Positions 1 to 5,082 of a stretch of 5,194 nt of DNA are shown here, in pieces. Source of the DNA: G963664225 sp964538065 (GTDB lineage Bacteria; Verrucomicrobiota; Verrucomicrobiia; Limisphaerales; UBA1319); assembly GCA_964538065.1 (NCBI GenBank), contig CAZIDG010000182.1:1-5194 (forward strand). Reading direction: 5' to 3'. The position numbers were made by a program, and so were the translations under genes. Under the pieces are notes generated by a model. That model did no database searches and was not told the DNA's origin. It saw nothing but the letters and a program-made list of their open reading frames with translations. Numbering within the stretch: position 1 is the first letter of the stretch; each line of letters opens with the position of its first letter.

Positions 1-23
1 TTGCCAATCGCTGCTTGCAGTCT

Positions 24-58
24 GGAGGCACCGGGTGCAGTATGGTGGGCATTTTATG
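24..58 (+). promoter_or_regulatory. ndk ribosome-binding region with two possible starts
   Basis: GGAGG at 24-28 is a strong Shine-Dalgarno sequence, 6 bases before an in-frame GTG at 35. The family-typical ATG at 56 has only a GGTGG at 44-48, 7 bases upstream. The sequence therefore does not settle the start: signal strength favours GTG 35 (154 aa), while the usual NDK N-terminus favours ATG 56 (147 aa). No convincing promoter is visible in the 23 bases before the SD, so the promoter probably lies outside the window. Confidence 0.5.
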
Positions 59-499
59 GAAACGACGTTGGTTTTGTTAAAGCCGGATGCCCTGGAGCGC
101 GGGTTGGTGGGTTGTGTGTTGGAACGTCTTGAGCGGGCGGGACTTCGGGTCATTCAGGCGCGGTATGTGGTGACGACGCTGGAGCAGTGGAAGCAGCACT
201 ATGCGGATTTGGAGAAACGCAATCCCTCGGCGTACAAGCGCAGCGTCCAAAGTCTTGCGGGTCAACCGGTGATCGCCTTCCTCCTGAAGGGTTCAAATGC
301 GATTTTGAAGACCCGCGCCCTGGCCGGTGCCACGGAGCCGTCCAAGGCCGCCCCCGGCACGATACGGGGTGATTTCAGCAGCGATTCCACGGAGATTGCC
401 GATGCCCAGCAGCGGTCGCTCCACAATCTTCTCCATGCCTCCGATTCACCGGCATCTGTGAAGCACGAGATGGCGGTGTGGTTTCCCGGAGCACAATAA
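56..499 (+). CDS. ndk: Nucleoside diphosphate kinase (147 aa)
   Basis: Transfers the gamma-phosphate from ATP to other (d)NDPs through a phospho-histidine, balancing NTP and dNTP pools in the cytoplasm. Seen in the sequence, numbered from ATG 56: an N-terminal beta strand with TLVLLKPDA (Lys9), HYA (Tyr49), Arg87, GATEP (Thr93), GTIRGDF (Arg104), and the active-site segment NLLHASDS with Asn124 and catalytic His127, ending in the usual MAVWF. These correspond to the classical K12, Y52, R88, T94, R105, N115 and H118. The classical F60 position appears to be a Tyr (Tyr60). About nine extra residues lie between GTIRGDF and the catalytic His (roughly 108-119) compared with the short bacterial form; longer loops occur in other ndk subfamilies. 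The start was chosen because the protein then begins like other family members. A GTG at 35 in the same frame would add MQYGGHF and has the better Shine-Dalgarno. The gene converges on recN. The family call is very secure. Confidence 0.96.
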   Translation: METTLVLLKPDALERGLVGCVLERLERAGLRVIQARYVVTTLEQWKQHYADLEKRNPSAYKRSVQSLAGQPVIAFLLKGSNAILKTRALAGATEPSKAAPGTIRGDFSSDSTEIADAQQRSLHNLLHASDSPASVKHEMAVWFPGAQ

Positions 500-509
500 G
501 TTACGGGTG

Positions 510-528
510 CTGATTCGTAAGGAATCAG
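510..528. terminator. Convergent hairpin between ndk and recN
   Basis: CTGATTC (510-516), a GTAAG loop (517-521) and GAATCAG (522-528) form a perfect 7-bp stem with a 5-base loop between two convergent genes. The recN stop codon (TGA, complement of 525-527) sits inside the stem. A second, overlapping hairpin is possible: TTACG (501-505) pairs with CGTAA (516-520), extended by G-U pairs on the ndk transcript. The two are mutually exclusive. Neither is followed by a T-run on either strand, so intrinsic termination is not proven; a bidirectional 3'-end or mRNA-stabilising hairpin is equally possible. Confidence 0.4.
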
Positions 529-2210
529 TCCCCCTTGAGCAGGGCCTCGGCGTGACGCAGGGCAGCCTGGGATTGCCCGCCCAGCATGCGCGCCAATTCC
601 GCCACACGGCTGGTTTTGGTCATGCGCTGCACCTGGGTGAAGGTCCGGCCGTCCCGGACCTCTTTTTGCACGCAATAGTGGGCATGGGCGCTCGCGGCCA
701 CTGGAGCCAGATGCGTGATGCAGAGCACCTGGTGGCTGGCACCGATCGCGCGCATCTTGGCCCCCACCGCCTGGGCGGTCTCACCGCCAATGTTGGCATC
801 CACTTCATCGAAGACCAGCACGGGCACATCGTCTTCGTTGGCCAGCACGGTTTTCAACGCCAGCATCACGCGCGCCAGCTCGCCTGAGGAGGCAATGGCG
901 CGCAGGGGCCGTCCGGGCTCGCCCGCATTGGGGGCGAACATGAACTCCACGGCATCGAGCCCGCTCAGCGGATAGACGGCCTGCCCATGGTCATCCCGGG
1001 ATGGCTCGAGGGTCGTGAGGGCGATTTCAAAGTGGCTTTGTTTGAACCCGAGGCTGGCCAGTTGTTGATTCACGGTCTTGCACAGGGCCGGAGCCACCTT
1101 GCGGCGGGCCAGGCCCAATTCATGGGCCGTCCGGGCAAGGGCCTTTTCAAGCTCCTGCACGGCGTGCTGCAGCCGGGCCAGCTCGCCTTCGCGCTGTTCC
1201 AGGCTGGACAGCTTGCGGCGGGCGTCCTCGCCAAAGGCGATCACCTCCGCCAGGGTTGCGCCATATTTGCGCTTGAGGGAGTGGATCAGGTTCAACCGTT
1301 CCTCCAATTCCCCCAGGCGCGCAGGATCGACCTCCAGCTTGTCGGAGTATCGTCCCAGCTCGGACTGGAGCTCATTGAGGGAATCAATCGCTCGTTTATG
1401 GACCTCCATCAGGGCATCGGCGGCGGGGTCGAGCTTGTGCAATTCCTGCAAACAACGCCCGATCGCACCCGCCTGGGCCAGCGCGTTCCCCTCCTCCTCA
1501 CCCAATAAGGCGGCAGCCTGTTGTGCGAGCTGAATCAGGCGGGCCGCATTGGAGACCCGCTGGTGCTCAAGCGTGATCTCCTCCTCTTCATCCGCGCGCA
1601 ACCGGGCATCGCTGATCTCGTGGGTCTGGAAACGCAGCAGATCCAACTGCTGGGCGTAGGTGCGCTCGTCCATGACAAGCCCGGCCTTTTCCTCCAGCAA
1701 TTTCGCCCGCTCGCGCACCAGGGAGGCATATTTCTCACGAACCTCGCCGGCATGGCCATAGGCATCGAGCACGGCCATTTGCCGGGCGTGATGCAGCAAG
1801 GATTGATGATCGTGGGGCCCATGGATGTCCACCAGCCACTGGCCAATCTCCCCCAGCACGCTCAAGGGCGCGGCCGATCCATTGACAAACTGCCGGTTCG
1901 CCCCGGAGGCCGTGAAGGTGCGTTTGAGGATCAACTGGCCGTCCTCGCACGGTTCCAGGCCGTTGTCCTCGAGCAAGCCCTGGATCGGCGACTTTTTGGG
2001 GATGCCGAACACCGCCTCCACCGCGCAGTTGTCGCAGCCCGCCCTCAGGAGCGTGCGGTCGGCCCGCTCGCCCAGGACCAGGTTCAACGCGCCGATGACC
2101 ATCGACTTCCCGGCCCCCGTTTCGCCGGTGATGGCGTTAAAGCCCGGCTCGAATTCCAGGGTCAGGTCGGAGACCAGTGCAAGATTTTTGATGCGCAACG
2201 TGGACAACAT
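525..2210 (-). CDS. recN: DNA repair protein RecN (561 aa)
   Basis: SMC-like ATPase that acts early in repair of DNA double-strand breaks, holding or bridging DNA for RecA-dependent recombination. Seen: an N-terminal ATPase half with Walker A GETGAGKS (29-36) inside FNAITGETGAGKS, followed by GALNLVLGERAD; the RecN hallmark LVDIHGPHDHQSLL (126-139); a long charged helical region with Glu/Leu/Gln-rich heptad character (about 155-370), the coiled-coil arm; then the C-terminal ATPase half with signature SSGELARVMLA (441-451), Walker B VPVLVFDEVD (462-471) and H-loop CITH (His500). The length matches the family (about 550-570 aa). The start gives the canonical LSTLRIKNLALV opening, but no Shine-Dalgarno precedes it (AGTACAAATTTGCC before ATG). 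The usual SGGELSR signature reads SSGELAR here. It converges on ndk and is divergent from the ferredoxin-like gene, 61 bases between starts. In several bacteria recN is SOS-controlled; no clear LexA box is visible. Function is very secure. Confidence 0.97.
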   Translation of the reverse strand: MLSTLRIKNLALVSDLTLEFEPGFNAITGETGAGKSMVIGALNLVLGERADRTLLRAGCDNCAVEAVFGIPKKSPIQGLLEDNGLEPCEDGQLILKRTFTASGANRQFVNGSAAPLSVLGEIGQWLVDIHGPHDHQSLLHHARQMAVLDAYGHAGEVREKYASLVRERAKLLEEKAGLVMDERTYAQQLDLLRFQTHEISDARLRADEEEEITLEHQRVSNAARLIQLAQQAAALLGEEEGNALAQAGAIGRCLQELHKLDPAADALMEVHKRAIDSLNELQSELGRYSDKLEVDPARLGELEERLNLIHSLKRKYGATLAEVIAFGEDARRKLSSLEQREGELARLQHAVQELEKALARTAHELGLARRKVAPALCKTVNQQLASLGFKQSHFEIALTTLEPSRDDHGQAVYPLSGLDAVEFMFAPNAGEPGRPLRAIASSGELARVMLALKTVLANEDDVPVLVFDEVDANIGGETAQAVGAKMRAIGASHQVLCITHLAPVAASAHAHYCVQKEVRDGRTFTQVQRMTKTSRVAELARMLGGQSQAALRHAEALLKGD

Positions 2211-2271
2211 GGCAAATTTGTACTGCGTCGAATGTGGCGATTATGCTAACGTTCGGCAAAGGTTTTTTGTC
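2211..2271. promoter_or_regulatory. Divergent promoter region recN / ferredoxin operon
   Basis: These 61 bases separate two divergent starts, so promoters for both directions should lie here or extend into the coding ends. The stretch is clearly more AT-rich than its surroundings. Rightward candidate: TTGTAC (2218-2223), 18-base spacer, TATGCT (2242-2247). Leftward candidate: a CATAAT -10 box reading 2245 to 2240 on the - strand, with no recognisable -35. The two -10 candidates overlap. An imperfect inverted repeat, CGAATGT (2229-2235) and ACGTTCG (2249-2255), 6 of 7 positions paired with a 13-base gap, covers both and could be an operator. AAAGG (2258-2262), 9 bases before ATG 2272, is the likely ribosome-binding site of the ferredoxin-like gene. 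The boxes are weak matches. Confidence 0.4.
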
Positions 2272-2613
2272 ATGGACGAGAATCTGATACCTTTTAAGAA
2301 ACACGTCTTTGTCTGTGGCGGCGAGTCATGCCTGCGGCATGGTTCTGCAGCCGTGAAGGCCCGCTTTATCGAAGAGCTGCGCGCGCGCGGCCTGCAACGC
2401 AAACGGGCGATCAAGGGCGACTTCATGTGCACAGATTGTTCCAGCGTAGGCTTTTGCGACATCGGACCCGCCGTCCTGGTGTACCCCGATGGCATCTGGT
2501 ACGCCCATGTGCAGCCCTCCGACGTGCCGGAAATCATTGAATCGCACCTGATTGGCGGACGCCCCGTTGAACGGCTGGTGAAGAACCACATCCCTTCGAG
2601 CGAACAGCCCTGA
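2272..2613 (+). CDS. [2Fe-2S] thioredoxin-like ferredoxin protein (113 aa)
   Basis: Small cytoplasmic protein of the thioredoxin-like [2Fe-2S] ferredoxin group, presumably a one-electron carrier or sensor; its partner is unknown. Seen: KKHVFVCGGESC near the N-terminus (Cys15, Cys20), a helix with charged residues (about 25-48), then FMCTDCSSVGFCDIGPAVLVYPDGIWY, given here as its key parts: Cys53, Cys56, Cys62, and the family-typical GP(A)VLVYPDG-WY beta hairpin (65-77), ending in helices suited to VPEIIESHL and a GGRPVERLV tail. The length fits single-domain members. In the family the second cysteine pair is usually C-x3-C directly before xxGP; here Cys62 is in place but the residue four before it is Ser58, with Cys53 and Cys56 further upstream. 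Start: ATG 2272 has AAAGG 9 bases upstream. ATG 2209 in the same frame would add 21 residues and overlap the recN start codon, and the frame stays open far into recN antisense, so the longer version is considered a shadow. First gene of a likely three-gene operon. Confidence 0.82.
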   Translation: MDENLIPFKKHVFVCGGESCLRHGSAAVKARFIEELRARGLQRKRAIKGDFMCTDCSSVGFCDIGPAVLVYPDGIWYAHVQPSDVPEIIESHLIGGRPVERLVKNHIPSSEQP

Positions 2614-2622
2614 CCCCCCTCC

Positions 2623-3423
2623 ATGTCGCTTTCTTTTGTATTCCTCGGCTCTGGCACCTCCCAGGGCGTGCCCATCATCGGTCACGATTATCCTCCCGAA
2701 TACCTGGCCAATCCCAGAAACCACCGGTTGCGTCCCGCGATCTATGTGGAAACCAAGCAGGTGCGTTTCGTCGTGGACACCCCGCCCGAGTTCCGCCTCC
2801 AGATGCTCCGGGAAAACATCCGCCACCTGGACGCCGTGCTGGTCACCCACCCCCATGCGGACCACATCATGGGCATGGATGACTGCCGCCGGTTCTGCGA
2901 CATGCGGGATGGGCACCCCCTGCCCATCTACGCCAGCGCCTCCACCATGAAGGATCTGGAGCGCGTGTTTGCCTATGCGTTCACGAGCGGCCCGATCTAT
3001 AAGGGCTATTTCCACCCGGAACCCCACATTGTAACCGGCCCCTTCAAGCTGGGCGACCTGGACATCACCCCGGTCAACCTGCCTCATGGAAAGGTCACCT
3101 CCACGGGCTACGTCTTCTCCCAGGGAGGCCGTCGTGTGCTGGCCTATCTGACCGACTGCAAGGAGATACCGGAAGAGGTGTACCCGGAAGTGACTGGGGT
3201 TGAAGTCCTTGTGATCGACGCCCTGCGCAAAATCCCTCATTGGACCCACATGTGTCTGGCCGAGGCCCTGGCGGCCTCACAGCGCATTGGCGCGCGCCAG
3301 ACCTATTTCACCCACCTGACTCACGATTACGATCACGACATCGACCAGGCGGCCCTGCCTGCGGGTGTGACGCTCGCCTACGATGGGTTGCGTGTCAAAA
3401 TCCCATCACCTGCCCATCCATGA
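2623..3423 (+). CDS. MBL-fold metallo-hydrolase, PhnP-like (266 aa)
   Basis: Metallo-beta-lactamase-fold hydrolase of the PhnP-like branch; PhnP itself is a phosphodiesterase acting on 5-phosphoribosyl 1,2-cyclic phosphate. Seen: an opening FLGSGTSQGVPIIG (7-20) typical of the branch; FVVDTPPEFRLQ (49-60); the metal motif THPHADH (His76, His78, Asp80, His81) followed by GMDD; LPHG (His155); LTDC (Asp178); and THLTHDYDHD (His231, His234). This is a complete set of likely ligands for a two-metal site, so the enzyme should be active. The structural-zinc cysteines that E. coli PhnP has near residues 21, 23 and 26 are His21, Tyr23 and Glu26 here. No phosphonate (phn) genes are nearby, so C-P lyase work is unlikely and the substrate is unknown. 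The ATG lies 9 bases after the ferredoxin stop with no Shine-Dalgarno, suggesting translational coupling. Its stop overlaps the next start (ATGA). No signal peptide: cytoplasmic. Confidence 0.88.
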   Translation: MSLSFVFLGSGTSQGVPIIGHDYPPEYLANPRNHRLRPAIYVETKQVRFVVDTPPEFRLQMLRENIRHLDAVLVTHPHADHIMGMDDCRRFCDMRDGHPLPIYASASTMKDLERVFAYAFTSGPIYKGYFHPEPHIVTGPFKLGDLDITPVNLPHGKVTSTGYVFSQGGRRVLAYLTDCKEIPEEVYPEVTGVEVLVIDALRKIPHWTHMCLAEALAASQRIGARQTYFTHLTHDYDHDIDQAALPAGVTLAYDGLRVKIPSPAHP

Positions 3424-4979
3424 TGACCCCCGCTGCAAGACTCATGCGCATCCCATACATCCTAAACATCCTGCTTATCCTGGGCGTGGCTCCGTTCAGT
3501 CTGGCCCAGGCTCAGCAACCAGGGGACCAGGTGCTGGTCGTTTACAACACCAAGGTCCCGGAATCCAGGGACGTCGCCCAATATTATGCCCAGAAACGGC
3601 ACGTCCCGGAACGGCAGATCCTTGGCCTGCCGATGCCCGCCCTTGAAACCATCAGCCGGGATGAGTATGTGACCTTGCTCCAAAAGCCCATCCTGGAGTA
3701 TGTCAGCGACAAGGAATTGCTCACCTTTCACACCGACCTTATGCGCGCCACCGCCTCCAAGGCGGGGGGCGTGGTCCACCGGGTGGTGGACGCCAAAATC
3801 CGCTACCTGGTCCTCTGCTATGGCGTGCCCCTGCGCATCGCCAGGGACACGAACCTCGTCGAGGAGGGCGAGTCGGAGGTGCGGCCCGAGATGCGCCGCA
3901 ACGAGGCCGCCGTGGACAGCGAGCTGACCTTGCTGCCCCTGTCCAAAACGGGCTACAAGCTCTTTGGGCCGCTCCAGAACGTTGCCTTTGCCTCAACCAA
4001 TGCCCCGGGCATCCACCCCACCAATGGCGTGTTGATCGTGGCGCGGCTGGACGGCCCCTCGCCGCAAATCGCCCGCGGCCTGGTGGACAAGGCGCTCGCC
4101 GCCGAGCGCGACGGCCTGTGGGGCCGGGCCTACTTTGACGCCCGCGGGCTCTCCACCAACACCCCCTACTACAAGGGGGATGAATGGATCCGCGCCGCAG
4201 CCGCCATCTGCCGCAACAGCGGCTTTGAGACCATCCTGGATGACAAACCGGAGCTCTTTCCCGAGGATTATCCCCTGAGCCAGGTGGCTTTCTATGCAGG
4301 CTGGTACGAGGGCCACGCCTCGGGCGCCTTTGTGCGGCCGGAGGTGGAATTCATGCCCGGCGCCATTGCCTATCATCTCCATTCCTTCAGCGCCCGCTCG
4401 CTTCGGCCCTTGACCGAGAACTGGGCCGGGCCCCTGCTGGCCAAGGGCGCCACGGCCACCATGGGCAGCGTGGATGAGCCTTACCTCGTGGGCACACCCG
4501 ATCTGGGCGTGTTTTTCCGGCGGATCTTCATGGGATTCACCTTCGGCGAGGCCGCCCTGGCCTCCCAGGGGGCGCTCTCCTGGCAAATCACCGTGGTGGG
4601 GGATCCCCTGTATTGTCCCTTTGGCAAATCGCCCATGGAGCTCCAGAAGGAGCTCGAAGCGCGCAGGAGTCCCATGCTGGCCTGGAGCCAGTTGCGCGCG
4701 GTCAACCTCAACGCCCTGACGGGCTCCAAGCCCTCCGAGCTGATCGCCCTCCTGGAGCGCTGCCCCCTCACCGCCACCAACGCCGTGCTGCTCGAAAAGC
4801 TGGGCGACCTCCGCGCTGCCAATGGCCAGCTCCCCCTGGCCGCCCAGGCCTATCAGGACGCCTTGAAACACAACCCCACCCCGATGCAGTCATTGCGCCT
4901 GCGCGCCGCCGAGTCCGCCGCCCTGCTGAAGACGGGCACCAACACTCTGACGGGGACGCCCTCCCAGCCAGCCTCATGA
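3420..4979 (+). CDS. TIGR03790-family secreted protein with TPR-like tail (519 aa)
   Basis: Uncharacterised exported protein that I recognise as TIGR03790-like. Seen, numbered from ATG 3420: a signal peptide with positive residues (Arg7, Arg10), hydrophobic core YILNILLILGVAPFSLA (13-29) and likely cleavage after AQA (about 31); an alpha/beta opening QVLVVYNTKVPESRDVAQYY (37-56); IRYLVLCYGVPLRI (127-140); FYAGWYEGHASGAF (291-304) with His299; FMPGAIAYHLHSFSA (311-325); GATATMGSVDEPYL (343-356); FTFGEAALASQGALSW (373-388); VVGDPLYCPF (392-401). A TPR-like helix pair follows at about 454-487 (LLEKLGDLRAANGQ, AAQAYQDALKHNP). The start is uncertain: ATG 3420 (ATGA overlap with the upstream stop), ATG 3423 or ATG 3444 all keep the signal peptide, and none has a Shine-Dalgarno. 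By recollection the family occurs in genomes with exosortase/PEP-CTERM sorting; this protein has no PEP-CTERM tail. The order of motifs resembles gingipain-like C25 peptidases but lacks an obvious catalytic Cys. Function unknown; likely periplasmic or outer-envelope. Confidence 0.85.
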   Translation: MMTPAARLMRIPYILNILLILGVAPFSLAQAQQPGDQVLVVYNTKVPESRDVAQYYAQKRHVPERQILGLPMPALETISRDEYVTLLQKPILEYVSDKELLTFHTDLMRATASKAGGVVHRVVDAKIRYLVLCYGVPLRIARDTNLVEEGESEVRPEMRRNEAAVDSELTLLPLSKTGYKLFGPLQNVAFASTNAPGIHPTNGVLIVARLDGPSPQIARGLVDKALAAERDGLWGRAYFDARGLSTNTPYYKGDEWIRAAAAICRNSGFETILDDKPELFPEDYPLSQVAFYAGWYEGHASGAFVRPEVEFMPGAIAYHLHSFSARSLRPLTENWAGPLLAKGATATMGSVDEPYLVGTPDLGVFFRRIFMGFTFGEAALASQGALSWQITVVGDPLYCPFGKSPMELQKELEARRSPMLAWSQLRAVNLNALTGSKPSELIALLERCPLTATNAVLLEKLGDLRAANGQLPLAAQAYQDALKHNPTPMQSLRLRAAESAALLKTGTNTLTGTPSQPAS

Positions 4980-4991
4980 CGGGGCGCGGGC

Positions 4992-5018
4992 GTGCCCTGG
5001 GCATCCACCCACCGGCAC
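4992..5018 (+). terminator. Weak hairpin after the operon
   Basis: Twelve bases after the stop of the TIGR03790-family gene, GTGCC (4992-4996) can pair with GGCAC (5014-5018) and, inside it, TGGG (4998-5001) with CCCA (5008-5011), leaving a 6-base loop and a small asymmetric bulge (C4997 against C5012-C5013). It is followed by ACAC and a run of eight G (5021-5028), not by a T-run. It may mark the 3' end of the operon transcript, but it does not meet the usual intrinsic-terminator pattern. Confidence 0.25.
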
Positions 5019-5050
5019 ACGGGGGGGGCGAGACAGATTCCTGAGGATGA

Positions 5051-5082
5051 AGCCGCAAAGGCGCGCAGAAGGCGCAAAAAAG
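5051..5082. repeat. Degenerate CGCAAAG-type intergenic repeat
   Basis: Three imperfect tandem units follow one another: CGCAAAGG (5054-5061), CGCGCAGAAGG (5062-5072) and CGCAAAAAAG (5073-5082). This resembles the short 'CCGCAAAGACGCAAAG' type of sequence I know from intergenic regions of many bacteria; read on the other strand it gives spurious peptides such as FCAFCAPLRL, as it does here. The copy is short and decayed. The 8-mer AGACAGAT occurs on both sides (5031-5038 and 5102-5109). Its role is unknown; it is non-coding. Confidence 0.5.

Noticed and set aside
42..80. 12-codon open frame (ATG 42, stop at 78-80) overlapping the ndk start, a possible leader peptide
   Set aside because: Too short to test, spaced 13 bases from the Shine-Dalgarno, with no attenuator-like structure.
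987..1508. 173-codon open frame on the + strand inside recN
   Set aside because: Antisense to the RecN coiled-coil region, with no domain or ribosome-binding site.
2250..2263. CGTTC half-site resembling the palindromic LexA box (TGTTC-N4-GAACA) I recall for Verrucomicrobia
   Set aside because: Only one half-site matches (4 of 5); the second half, AAGGT, does not, so SOS control of recN is not supported here.
1825..2271. Open frame on the + strand running 149 codons upstream of the ferredoxin-like gene, antisense to recN
   Set aside because: It is the high-GC shadow of recN. The family domain begins just after ATG 2272, which has its own ribosome-binding site.
2379..2389. Alternating GC run
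   Set aside because: It encodes part of the ELRARGL helix in the ferredoxin-like protein; ordinary high-GC codon use.
2326..3249. 307-codon open frame on the - strand opposite the ferredoxin and hydrolase genes
   Set aside because: Low-complexity, His/Gly/Asp-rich translation with no recognisable domain, opposite two genes with clear family motifs; a GC-driven shadow.
3751..3765. CCGCC-TCCAA-GGCGG hairpin
   Set aside because: It lies inside the coding frame of the TIGR03790-family gene and is explained by GC-rich codons.
3993..4871. 292-codon open frame on the - strand opposite the TIGR03790-family gene
   Set aside because: Gly/Ala/His-rich translation without motifs, and the + strand protein shows continuous family conservation; a shadow.
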